Origin: Butyriboletus loyo
Lineage: Eukaryota > Basidiomycota > Agaricomycetes > Boletales > Boletaceae
Reading direction: 5' to 3'
NCBI GenBank assembly: GCA_038093515.1
Contig: JBBPSI010000022.1
Location: 148,057-212,056, forward strand
DNA length: 64,000 nt
This document shows, piece after piece, positions 22,286 through 33,090 of the stretch. Each line of letters starts with the position of its first letter. Within the stretch, counting starts at the first letter, position 1. The translations under genes were made by a program, and so were the position numbers. The notes beneath the pieces were generated by a model, which saw only the letters and a program-made list of their open reading frames with translations, had not been told where the DNA came from and did not search any database.

Positions 22286-23258
22286 GTTCTGTGCTAGGTA
22301 AAAGTGCTCGGGTATAGACTGATCTCGAGTACATTTACCTAAGGTATGATGATTATATTTTCAATGTATATACGATCGCGCTTTTGGACCAACCCCAAAC
22401 GTATATTTCCATGTTGATCTACGAACGTTAGCTACCCTGCGAGTACTACATATCCAATGATTAATCCGTCGATGATAGACTGCTTTGCTTACCTCAGCTT
22501 GTCAGTCTGGAGATCGTCCTCGGCGACACCGTCGACGATGAATTGCAGCGGGTGTTTGACTGTCGTGGAGAATATGGGAATGACGTCATGGACTGGCATG
22601 GCGGCAACACGCACTTTGCGGGATCCAACGCAGTCATCGGGTCAAACGTCTTGCAGACCCATCCACCGACGAGCTTGGTGCGCTGAGCACCAGTCTCTGC
22701 GACAGACCCCGTCCTCCACACCAATCACGCACGACCTTGGACCGTCGCGCGTGCGGTCGAGCCAATGCGAGGCAGCAGCAAGGTCGACACTAGTGTAAGG
22801 AGCGTATCGTCCTCCCTGAGTGCAAGGACCCCAAGCTGGGCGTATCCAAGGCATGAGTGTGTGAAAGCCACGAAGCAGCGTGTCTGTGATGGCGGCGAAC
22901 TACGTCCAGGTCATGCCTGGGGGAAGGCGGCGTGTCATACCAAAGCACGCGGCTGCTGGCGTGAACTCGGCGTATCCAACTGGGGATGTTTGCTCTGGTG
23001 GAGGCGGTGAGTGGGGCGAAGACGGTCCATCTGAACTGCCTCACCATGCGGTCCCTCAATGGGCAACCGAGACGTCGGGACGTCGCCGTTCCCAGCTGCG
23101 TCCGTCTGCGTCGTGTCTCTGACGACCATGAGGTCTGAGAGAGACCCTTGGGGGTGGACCAGGTCGGTCACCACACACATGGCGTGGCGTGAGAAGGACT
23201 GCAAGCTCGACCACTCCTCCTTTCCTACTACTACTGCTCTTCCAAATTTCTCGGTGCC
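22286..23258. other. Unresolved coding-like segment
   Basis: Nearly 1 kb between ERG3 and RAE1. The plus strand from a CTCAG acceptor-like site near 22496 to a TGA at 22684 reads SLEIVLGDTVDDELQRVF onward with good codon bias. The minus strand between about 23030 and 22660 also reads protein-like (EQTSPVGYAEFTPAAACFG and later GRYAPYTSVDLAAASHWLD) but is broken by an in-frame TAG near 22903 that no phase-compatible intron removes. Neither matches a family I know. A minus-strand gene relic or an unrecognised spliced gene is possible. The last 100 bases are the RAE1 promoter. Confidence 0.3.
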
Positions 23259-24721
23259 ATGTCTTTCTTTGGCACGGCCGCCGAAAAGGACATCGAGGTC
23301 ACAGAGCCACCCTCGGATTCCATCTCCTCGCTCGCGTTTTCCTCTGCTGCTGACTACCTCGCTGTAGGCAGCTGGGATAACAATGTAGCTTGTTGTTTCT
23401 TCATAGCTCCCCAGCCATTGACCCGCGATCCAGGTCCGTTTGTACGAGGTCGGTGCAGGTGGTCAGACACAGGGCAAGGCCATGTATGGCCATCAAGGAC
23501 CCGTTCTCAGCGTTTGTTGGAACAAGGTGGGTCATAGATGATCCCCCGTCATTCATTTTCGTCCCAATCATTGCAAAGGAGGGCAATAAAGTGATCTCAG
23601 GCGGTGCAGACAACGCCGCACGCATGTTCGACATCACAAACGGCCAAACAACACAGGTCGCACAACACGATGCGCCAATAAAAGTCGTCAAGTGGATAGA
23701 AACACCACAAGGCGGCATTCTAGCCACCGGCAGTTGGGACAAGACACTCAAGGTCCGCACACACCGCTATTGATCGCGAACTCGGCGCTGATCGAATCTT
23801 TTCATCGTCGGACAGTACTGGGACCTTCGTACGGCAACTCCTGTCGCCACAGTGCAATTACCGGAGCGTTGCTACACCATGGACGTGCAATATCCTCTCC
23901 TCGTCGTTGGCACTGCGGAGCGTCATATTCAAATATTCAATTTGACAAATCCATCCTCAGCGTACAAGGTCCGTCATGATGTCACATGTCCAACTCCACC
24001 CCTTTAATATTGGCGCAGACCATAACATCTCCCTTGAAATGGCAGACGCGTGTAGTGTCCTGCTTCACCAATTCCTCGAGTAGCGGCTTCGCCGTCGGTA
24101 GCATCGAAGGCCGCGTGGCCATACAGTACGTCTCTGCCACGAGGACTTTTCCCATAGTTGATGTGTCGTTTACACAGATACGTCGAGGACAAGGATAGCA
24201 CGTGAGATTTCTCGCCAACCTGGAACTGCAAGCATCTGATATTCGTCACAGGAATAACTTTTCTTTTAAATGTCACCGCAGAGATCAGACCCCAAACGCA
24301 AAAGACCAATCATTGGTGTATGCTGTAAACGACATTTCATTCCACCCTGTTCATGGAACTTTCTCTACCTGCGGTGCGTTTCACTCACCCACATTGCAGC
24401 GTGTTTTTACTCGTGGTTTCCATGAATAGGCTCCGACGGAACTATTCATTTCTGGGACAAGGACGCGCGTACGCGGCTAAAGAGTATGGTTTAATGTACT
24501 GGACGTGTAGTGACCTGCTCTTACCCTTGTGTTCCGCAGCGTTCGAAGCTGGGCCCGGCCCGATCAGCGCCACAACATTTAACCGCAACGGCACGATCTT
24601 TGCGTATGCTGTCTCCTACGACTGGTCGAAGGGACACGGTGGAATGACCCCGGGTCATCCAAACAAACTCATGTTGCATGCCTGCAAGGAGGAGGAGGTG
24701 AAGAGGCGACCAAAGAAGTAG
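23259..24721 (+). CDS. RAE1: mRNA export factor Rae1/Gle2, WD40
   Basis: WD40 beta-propeller protein that docks mRNA export complexes to the nuclear pore (through Nup98) and helps spindle assembly. Exons 23259-23384, 23434-23526, 23579-23752, 23816-23968, 24019-24125, 24178-24201, 24252-24373, 24430-24483 and 24540-24721 sum to 1035 bases and give 344 residues. Diagnostic stretches are [63 protein letters not shown] and [12 protein letters not shown], the last being characteristic of Rae1 rather than other WD40 proteins. Exon 6 is only 24 bases. The start MSFFGTAA is the first ATG in the frame and begins right after a CT-rich leader. The gene is complete. Confidence 0.96.
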
Positions 24722-25000
24722 ATGAAAATGTAGTCTTGCCAGTAAGCATATCTTAATGTTTGCTTGCTCAGTCGTCTTTGATGTACAATAATACCATCTT
24801 ACTGCTGATTCTTGTCGTGGCTCTGCTTCGTTCTGCTGGACACACTCGAGTGTTCATTTTCCTGGTTTTAGGTAGTTGGTCGGTTCAGCCTACACAACTT
24901 TAATTACAGCGCGTTGAAACGAACTACTGAGATGGTCTGTCAGAGTAATCCCTACGAGACACACGCCATAATAGACATAGAAGAGGGAGAAAAGAAAACG

Positions 25001-26452
25001 TCATGCATCTGCCCGCAGATACTTTGCAACAATCTCCGAGACGCGATCGTCGACTTGAGACAAGACCATGATCGTCTCATCCTGTCAATTCACGCAAAGC
25101 ATATGACATTAGCCATCCGGAAAAAAAAAAGTCGTCTTGTGACGCTCACCCAGAGCTTGGTACAAAAGGCCTTGCCCTCGGGGGTGAATACGAAATTGCT
25201 CTCTTCAGTGACCTGGCAAGAGGACAGGTACCGGCCGTGCATTGAGCGTTCGTCACCAGCAACGGCAGCGTGGACGAGCGTCTTACTCCCTTCCTCTGTC
25301 GAACGCGCGCAAAACACGTTTCGAACTAGGGGAAAAACCCAACCCACGTACCACTTGTCCTCCATGGCACGAAAAAGGTTCGAGCGACAGTAACCCGGGT
25401 TCACCGTGCAGGCGACGACGGGAGTAGGGTCAGGGAGACGCGCCGCGAGCGCTCGAACGAAAATAACATCTAAAACTGGAGAACACGTCCACAACCAGTC
25501 AGCCATTTCGTTTTCTTGTTGGAATGGCGTATGCATGCACGACGTAGGTTTAGCTCACGTTTCGTGACATTGTAGCGAGCGACGCTTGATCATGTGTTTC
25601 GTCAATCATCAACGGTGGCACGTATGCACGACGATGACGGACCTGGAGCCGAATTTCTGACTGTTGACGGTTTCGAGGATGGAGGGCCACGTCTCCGAGT
25701 TTTTCAAGCTAGAAGCACCGAGATAATGCCCAACGCTCGACACGACGACCAAGCGTGGCATGGAATCCACAGTAGAAGCGTTCACCAAGTACGGCAAGAG
25801 CAGGATGCTCAACAACGCAGTGGACAGATAGTTGACTTGCAACCTAACACGAACGAAAGGGGAGAATCACTCAGATGGAAAAGAAAACCCAGAAAAACGA
25901 AATCGCAGATGCGACATACATCACTTCCCAGCCATCCGGCGTCTGAGCGTAATCGGGACGAAACACGCCAGCGTTCGCAACGAGCGTGTTCAACATCCCA
26001 TTCCCTTCCGCCGCGAACCGATCGGCAAACGAGCGTACGTTTCCAAACGAACCCAAGTCGAGCGGCCAGGCAGCCACTTTGGGACTCGCGATGCCGCCGC
26101 ACGCGCTTGCGCTTGCGCCTGGATCAGCAGCTGCTCGCGCGAGGATGGCTTCTCAAGTCAATACGAAATTCCCCAGTGCCCGTGTCAGCTCCTCTCTGAA
26201 ACGACGTCGTTGGGATTTGACAATATGTACAAACCTACATTCCCGTGTCTGTTCACATTGGACAGAGTCTCTGCTCGTGGCGAGGAGCAACCTGGGCCAC
26301 ATCTTCGCGAGTTGTACGGAAGCTTCAAAACCCAGCCCGACGTTGGACCCGGTCACCATGAACGTCTTGGAGCCGACATCGTCGCTTGCTTTGGGTGGAG
26401 GGAGCGTCGACCGTTGCTCGCGGAAAAATTGACATAGGCTGAACACCGCCAT
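25001..26452 (-). CDS. Short-chain dehydrogenase/reductase
   Basis: NAD(P)-dependent oxidoreductase of the SDR superfamily, resembling fungal retinol-dehydrogenase-like and WW-oxidoreductase-like enzymes. The start at 26452 opens with MAVFSLCQFF, a short hydrophobic lead. Motifs in order are MVTGSNVGLGFEA (cofactor loop TGxxxGxG), LVANAGV (NAG), LVVVSSVGH (catalytic Ser) and YNVTK (catalytic YxxxK). Then come NPGYCRSNL and a C-terminus reading VSEIVAKYLRADA. Minus-strand exons are 25001-25081, 25150-25475, 25559-25584 (a 26-base microexon carrying YNVTK), 25643-25843 and 25920 to about 26160, then the first exon from about 26230 to 26452. Only the first intron is unresolved: its two flanking frames are in phase, but several splice pairs fit. 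The substrate is unknown. Confidence 0.88.
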
Positions 26453-26664
26453 GTAGATGGGAAGCGAATGGAAAGAGTGAGCGCGAAAACGAGTCAAGGG
26501 TCAACCTTTGATTTCCCTGAGACGCTTCACAAGACATAGTGGAACCGAAATCTGGGCCATTTGGGTATTGCTTTGATTACCATCTCGGATGTACAAAGAA
26601 TCAGTTTCCGCGAAGCCAGCCCAGCCCGTTCTGTATGCTCCCAACAAGGTGAAAGGACGTTCAA

Positions 26665-26736
26665 GGCGGGTTGGCGTAATGGTAACGCGCTAGTTTCCGG
26701 CGCTAGAGATTCTGGGTTCGAGTCCCAGGCCTGTCG
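26665..26736 (+). tRNA. tRNA-Arg (anticodon CCG)
   Basis: A 72-base cloverleaf can be folded. The acceptor stem is GGCGGGT with GCCTGTC, including three G-U pairs. The D stem is GCG/CGC around a TAATGGTAA loop. The anticodon stem is CTAGT/GCTAG around the loop TTCCGGC, giving anticodon CCG at 26697-26699, which reads the Arg codon CGG. The variable loop has five bases, and the T arm CTGGG/CCCAG encloses TTCGAGT, which is also the B box. The discriminator base is G. There is no intron. It lies between the divergently placed dehydrogenase start and the phosphoketolase 3' end. Confidence 0.9.
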
Positions 26737-26737
26737 C

Positions 26738-26742
26738 TTTTT
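26738..26742 (+). terminator. RNA polymerase III T-tract
   Basis: A run of five T starts two bases after the tRNA discriminator base, as expected for RNA polymerase III termination. Confidence 0.75.
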
Positions 26743-26852
26743 GTGATTCTCTGTAGCTAGACTTGCATTCTTTACACTCGGTTCGTACTTACACCTACTA
26801 AGCCTACTCTTACACAACCTGAGCGACGGATGAATCCATACTCGTGTCACAA

Positions 26853-29800
26853 CTACACGTTTTCGAAGACAGGAGTCTTAAAGGTGCCATCAGGATCTAA
26901 AATGCGCAGTGAATCCCACAATTGTGCAACATGGATGTGACGTGGGCTTACCTCGCCCTTCGCGGTATATATATTCTTTATCCTTTACTGCGAGGTGCAT
27001 GATGTGACTCGCTATCTCATGGGCCTCGGTCGCAACCTTGGTGTTGTGGAATGCTCCAGCACGCACAGCGGTTGCAGCCATATGATATCTCGAAACGTTG
27101 TTGCACAGCATCATCTTAAAACATCTCGTCAGTACGGGCTGACAAAGTATAACGAACAAAACGAACGTCAAAAGGAGATGTCGTGGTTCCTTCTTCTTGA
27201 AACCTATTCGCCGTCATTACCACATGAGACCCAGTCAGGAAAATGCGGCAACTGACCCCCCAATTGTTATCCTTTCGATGTTGGGCCGACCTAGCAACAA
27301 ACCCTTTAGCTCGATTGGGTAGCTGTGATAGTTGATGATGATCGGCCTATCCGGAGTGAAAAGCGAATCAAAATCTTCATTGCTGAGCGCGTGAGGATGA
27401 CTTCCGGAGGGACCAAGGATCATTAGATCCGTCACATTCACGACACGTACACGGAGGGCTGGGCTTGTCTTGCGGAGAAGAGCTGCTGCTGCGATCACCT
27501 CGAACGTAACCTCTGTACCGATGCCAACGAGAACGCTGGACTATTTGTTAAAAGCATACTACAAAAGCAAAGAATTCTCGTACACATCTGGATTCATTCC
27601 CTCGTCAACGCTTGCAAATTTCCAAACAGAGGCACCAGCCACGCAGTGCTTCACGGAAAAAATTAGTTACATATCATCCCAAAGCAACCAAAACACGTAC
27701 ACGGTCAGCCTCCTCCGGGCTAAGCCATACTGTGGTCGGCTGCTTACTACCAACCATGAGATTAATGTAGTTTTTGGCCCTCAAACAGTGCGCCATAGTA
27801 GAAAGAAAACAATTCGCGTCGGGTGGAAGGTAAACGCGTGCAAGTTTCGGTTTCAGGTTGAGTACAGCACCAATAAATGATGGGTTTTGGTGCGAAAAAC
27901 CATTGTGCTCCTGCCTTGCCCAGGTGGAGGTCTCCAGGTAGTTGACAGAGCCAACATCATTGCGCCAATTAGTCTCAAAAGCCTAAGCAATGAAGGTTGA
28001 TGTATTGCAGAGACAAACCGACAATACGAACCATCTTTACAAATTTGCTATATTGTACCATCATGGTGTGGATGATGCCTATGAAGGCTTCGTACGTTGG
28101 GAACAGGGCCGTCCTTCCTGTAAGTGTATACCCTTGAAGCATGCCTTGACAGGTATGTTCCGAGAGGATTTCGATAATGCGCCCTCCCTGAGCACGGCAA
28201 GCGACGTCCCACTGAAAGTTTCGTCCGGTAACGTCGAGTACAGCATCGAGCTTGTTCGAAACTAGTTCGTCGGGGGAAAAAATCCTAAAGGTGGATGGAT
28301 TACTGGCAACCAGGTCTAGGTTTCAGAAAAGAATGGGAGATGCGAGGCGCTCACTCTTTAATGATCTCACAAAGAAAGTTTCCTACAGTTTTCATGCAAC
28401 TTGCCTCGCGTCCTCTTTGGACACTGGATGCCATCCAATTAGGAACTGCCAGCGGCCTGTAAGCTGCATAAGCCTCCTTCCTACAGCCTAGCCTCTTCTC
28501 CTGGACATCAGGAATAATCTCTGTGATGTCATTCATGGGTGCGCCTTCAGTCTCCCCTTTTTTTGCGCTGTGGATAATGAAGAGTTCCTCGGGACGGTAG
28601 CTGGCCAACCAATCTTGTAGCATTCGGAGCTCTTCCTCCGACGTCTTGGCCTTGGGAAGAGGTACTTGGTGTGAACGGAATGAACCTTCTATAAATTCCC
28701 CATGTAGCTCTTTTGGACCCGACCAGCCTTTCGGTGTTCGTAAAATCAGCATTGGCCAACGAGGCTTAACAATAGGATTCCCTGAGCGTGCTGCATGCTG
28801 AATACGGGAAATCTCGCCGAGGGCCCATTCCATAGCTCCAGCGAGATCTCTATCGATATTTTGCAAGTCGTCAATGATACAAACTTGATAGCCATAACCA
28901 CTGAAGATGCGTCCATAAATGCGCCTGTTTAGGATGACGACATGCTAACCTGAACAGTGCAATCAACTCCTTATCGTCCATACATCCGAAGATGGTGCGC
29001 TCTGAAATCTTGAACCCATTGAGGTGTAGAATAGGGAGTACAGCGCCCGATTCTGCAGGATCGATATATTTGAATCCGTGCCATGCGGTTGCAGTAGGGC
29101 CAGTTTCTGCTTCTCCATCACCGACAACGCAGGCGACGACGAGGTTCGGATTGTCCATGGCAGCGCCAAATGACACGCTGAGAGCGTATCCCAACTCTCC
29201 GCCTTCATGGATAGAGCCAGGTGTCTCGGCGTTGATATGACTGAAATATGGGTCAGCTTCAAATAATGAAAATTATGTCGAGCTCGCCTTGGGAATCCTC
29301 CGGGCGTACTGAATTTTGTGATGAGCCTCGTCAAGCCAACTTTGTCACGAGAATAATGCGGCAAGAAATGTGCGAGTGATTCCTCCAACCAAAGACAGGA
29401 GAGAATGGCAGGTGCGCCGTGGCCTGTATTAGCGGTAAATAAAATTCAGTACATGAGCCGAATACATTGAAAGAACAAAACTAACCTGGCCCAACGACAA
29501 GAAGGGCATCTATATTAGTCTTGTTGATGAGGCGATTCAGATGTGCATACACGAGGACGAGACCGGGACAAGTTCCCCAGTGTCCAAGCAGGCGAGGCTT
29601 GATGTCGTCCGAGGTGAGCTTTCTCTCGAGGAGAATATTATCTCTCAAGAAAATCATAGCTAACGACCGCAGGCCTGAGCATGAAAGGACGGAACAAACG
29701 AATAGGGGTTAATTACCAGCAGCGATGTAATTCGCGGCTCGCCTGAACCTGTGGAGAGAGGCGAGTTCGGCGGGAGTGATGACCGAGCCGGTGCCGGTTT

Positions 29801-29882
29801 GTGCGCGATAATCCAGCACAGAATCGGGGAGGTGGGACGGGTCAGCGGGCGGGTTGGGTTGAGCGAGACGCTGAGCAGGCAT
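26853..29882 (-). CDS. XFP: Phosphoketolase (xylulose 5-/fructose 6-phosphate)
   Basis: Thiamine diphosphate enzyme splitting xylulose 5-phosphate or fructose 6-phosphate with inorganic phosphate to acetyl phosphate and a shorter sugar phosphate. The start at 29882 reads [12 protein letters not shown]. Conserved blocks in order are [69 protein letters not shown] (cofactor-binding), [98 protein letters not shown], and the end [14 protein letters not shown] followed by TAG at 26853. The region 27.5-28.3 kb looks broken in raw frames, but introns (GTGAGC, GTTCGT, GTACGT and GTGTAC donors) restore every block, so the gene is intact. Cytosolic. It pairs metabolically with the acetate kinase in this window. 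Confidence 0.95.
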
Positions 29883-30264
29883 TGTGTACACAGTTGGAGG
29901 TAGAAAAGAGAGATGGTGACCGCATACACGAATCGGACTGGCCCCTAAAATACTGCACAGCTCAGCGCTCAGCAAGTTGTCAGCATCTCATCGATACAAT
30001 AACCCGACAAGTTACCCATATCTAAAATGAGCGTACCTACATATGCACATCTGAACGTGCAACTTGTACTCAATCCCTGTTTGAGGGTCTGAGCGCGATA
30101 CCTGCGAATAGATCGTCCAAGTAATACAATTATCGTCCGAAATCACTACAAAGTCCACGATAGGGGGTCTGTGCAAAGAGTGACAATAGCTACCTCGAAT
30201 ATGAACGGTGTAAGCAAGTCCAACGGCCTTCATAACATTGGTAGCGACAGGGACTAAATGTTTG
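29883..30264. other. Spacer upstream of phosphoketolase
   Basis: About 380 bases holding the phosphoketolase promoter and the 3' UTR of the aspartic protease. An upstream in-frame extension of phosphoketolase to 29975 exists but adds no conserved sequence. I see nothing else. Confidence 0.5.
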
Positions 30265-32631
30265 CTAGAATATCCATACACCTGTGCAGACGCCCACGAG
30301 TGAGATGCCCAGCGCAGCGACCGGCGCTCGGAGCGTCCGAACACCACTCCACCCTGGAGGTACTCCGAGAACTACAGAGGGCACCGTGAGGCGATACGTG
30401 GATGTTACAAGCTGACCTTGGGCGTTGGTCGCAATTAGGGTATATTGATCCGAAACCACCGGAAGCGCAGTTGCATCTATCGCGGGCGAAGCAAGCATCG
30501 GCAGGTACGTGCTAGTCGCGAGTTCCGAGTCAACAATTTCGCCCAAAGTCGCAGTGACGGAAGTGTTGAAGGCGTAAGGTGGCGTGGTATACGTTGGAGT
30601 TGCCAAGAGGTAGTTGGGTAGCGTGGTTGCTACGGTGGCAGACGCAGAGGAGAAGAATGACGCGAGGATACCAGAGGACTCGACAGGTGTCGAAGGGTTT
30701 GTGAGCGCGTACAAGCCAATCATCGGAGGTTGAACATAATCAATGCCGAAGCTGTACAGGTGAGAGTGTGAATGCAAGGGAAAAAGCTCGTACTCTACCT
30801 CCAGACAGAATATACAGTGCGTAAGAACGGCGTTCCTAAAAAAGTCATTATAAAAGGTATTAGCAAGGAGCAGTGGTCATACTTACCAAGTTGCCAGTCG
30901 ATGCCATCTGCGCTGGGTGGCGAAGCTTTCGGCCAAGATAAACATAAGTCGGGATCACCTGCTGTAGGACCGATGAGATAGTCGGTAGGTTGTAGAACAA
31001 ACGCAGTCCCATCTCTGCTACATTCATTAGCGGGAACCTATAGAAGGTGGCTGTCGCGTACCCAAATCTAAATGTCATGGTCGCAGATGAGCTGCAAAGG
31101 ATCGCCCATTGTCCACCTGAGGATTATTCAGTCAGTCGTTAGAATGTCCAGCAGTCTCTACTTACTCTCATCTACAAGCCGACTCTCAGGGAAGAGTGCA
31201 AACAGTCGCGTCACCTACGAAGGAGAGGTAAGTTCGATGATATACATACCCCTACTCGAGATTACCCACATCTTGATAGGGTCCGTACAGTCCAGGGGTT
31301 CCTCTACGTAGATTCACTCTCAGCATGCCACATCCATAATCAGATCCCACAACACTTACACGTCTAGAAGTGCAATCGAAGAATTTCCAGTTGGTCCGGG
31401 ATACGTGGGTATCGGAGTTAGCGCACTCCCATTTACCTACCAGAAGGTGAGCAAATGTCAACTACCATTTCTCATGGTACATACCGCGAAGCCCGTCATG
31501 TGAATGGCCCAGTACATATATCCCGAGGTATTCGTCTGTGTTCCTACCGGAGAAAAGGGAACTACCTCATTCCAGACAATGTTGCTCGTATTCTGTACAA
31601 CCGAGACATCGATAGCACCTGGAAGTTGTCGGTGGGTCCAATAAGCTTGTTGGTCAGTGTGACAGAATTGCCCCTCACCTAACGCAAGCGTTCCAGTCGA
31701 GTTTCGTGTCAAGAACAGTCCAAAAACAGGGTAGTCGAGTATGCCTTGTTGAGTCAAACTTGCGAGAAACGGTGGGGCTGCAAACCACAACCACCAATGG
31801 GTTCGGAAGCATCAACCTCACACACGAAATACGCACCATTTAGGATAGATGCGTAAATTTCCGACAGTCGAGGAAACCCAAGCCCGAGAACGCCACTAAT
31901 ATCGTCAATGAGTGTGACATTCGAGTTCGTCACCACTCCTATGAATTCGTCGGTTATTGAAATGCCACGATGAATCAGCGTGCTCACCGAAAGCTTGACT
32001 GGGCACCGTAACATTTGAGACCTCGATGGACTCCCTTGCAACAAATCCTGATGCGCCTTGAGGAGTCCACGATGTCACTCAATGGCTCGACAGCAGAGAC
32101 GCCGAGAAACACTTACTGGTGTCATCGGCATAACTGAGGCTGAACGTGGTAGCGTTGTCATTGACCGAAACGAACGTCGGCGATGCATACGTTAATGGGT
32201 ATTTTGGGACCGCCGAGCATGTTTTTGTGCTACAGGCTGTCGAGACCAACCAAACTACCAAGCGACATCACTTTCGGCAGAGGCGAAGCATGTAAAGAAT
32301 TCCGACGAACGGTCAGATGACCCGGTATCTATTGACGCGCGAAAGTTGATTTGGCCTGCTTGAATGATAGTATAGTAGGTACTTCGAGGAATGAGCGTGT
32401 CTGTTTCTGCCAGCTGCGAACGAGCGCTTACCCGTCGTCAGCTAATGAGACAGACGAAATTCCGTTGCTGTTCGGCGCAGTACTGCTCGACTGAGATGCA
32501 TTTGACGCTAGTTGGGCGAACTGCAAACTCGGTGGGGATATCGATGACTTTGCTAAGGCTGTTCCCAGGTAAAGAGCAAGAGCGAATAAGGATGATGCTG
32601 AGAACGAGCGTGACATCCCAGTTCCTGCCAT
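30265..32631 (-). CDS. Secreted pepsin-like aspartic protease with hydrophobic C-terminus
   Basis: Peptidase family A1 endopeptidase. The N-terminus MAGTGMSRSFSASSLFALAL, with Ala-rich sequence after it, is a signal peptide; a second Met six codons later is an equally good start. The first catalytic motif reads DTGSSDLWLVS after an intron inside SSD/LW. The flap region reads FSLSYADDTS. Further blocks are ISGVLGLGFPRLS, LTQQGILDYPVFGLFL and YMYWAIHMTGF. The second catalytic site, at a splice junction near 31310-31370, reads ALLDVGTPGLYGPYQDV, so Asp is kept but the usual Thr/Ser is Val. The C-terminus is a Ser/Thr-rich stretch ending in a hydrophobic segment (VAALGISLVGVCTGVWIF), either a GPI signal or a membrane anchor. 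Many Asn-X-Ser/Thr sites are present. The gene has about ten short introns, not all fixed. Confidence 0.88.
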
Positions 32632-33090
32632 AGGCTATCCAACATCCAACCGAGGCTCAAACCGAGGATAGTGAGTGGATGAAATAAGGTTTACCGTTTT
32701 GATCGACAATTGAGTGACGGTTGCCAGTGGCTACGGCTGGGGTAATAAACGATGACCGTCGCGACCGACGGCGGTGACCGATGATAGGTCGATCGATTGG
32801 CATGGGGACGCTGACCTCAGTCAAAGGATGTCTAATGTCGCAGAGCAAGCCAGAGTGTTCGGAGTGTAGGAAGACAGGTATCCAGAAACACACATAACTA
32901 CACGTGTAATACATCCAAAAATTCCAGAACGAACAGGGTCACAGGGGTAAAACGTACGCTGTAATAAGACGAGGTTGAAAAACGAAGGAGAAAGGAGAAG
33001 GAGTGACGGGGTATGGCAGAATGAATACGGCATAAGTAAAGAGATCTTTGGCTACTCAAAGATAGGTCTAGAGTGTCCCGGGAGAATCGT
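32632..33090. other. Promoter region of the protease gene
   Basis: About 460 bases between the protease start and the 3' end of the RasGAP gene. No convincing frame or RNA gene is seen. Confidence 0.45.

Noticed and set aside
25594..26437. Plus-strand frames of 201 residues opposite the dehydrogenase
   Set aside because: They overlap conserved SDR exons on the minus strand and show no family features.
27500..28260. Phosphoketolase looked frameshifted or decayed in raw frames
   Set aside because: Reading the reverse strand shows ordinary introns (donors GTGAGC, GTTCGT, GTACGT, GTGTAC) that reconnect all conserved blocks, so it is intact.
29883..29975. Upstream extension of phosphoketolase as a targeting peptide
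   Set aside because: The added residues (MLSAELCSILGAS) are not basic or amphipathic, and the downstream MPAQ start fits the family better.
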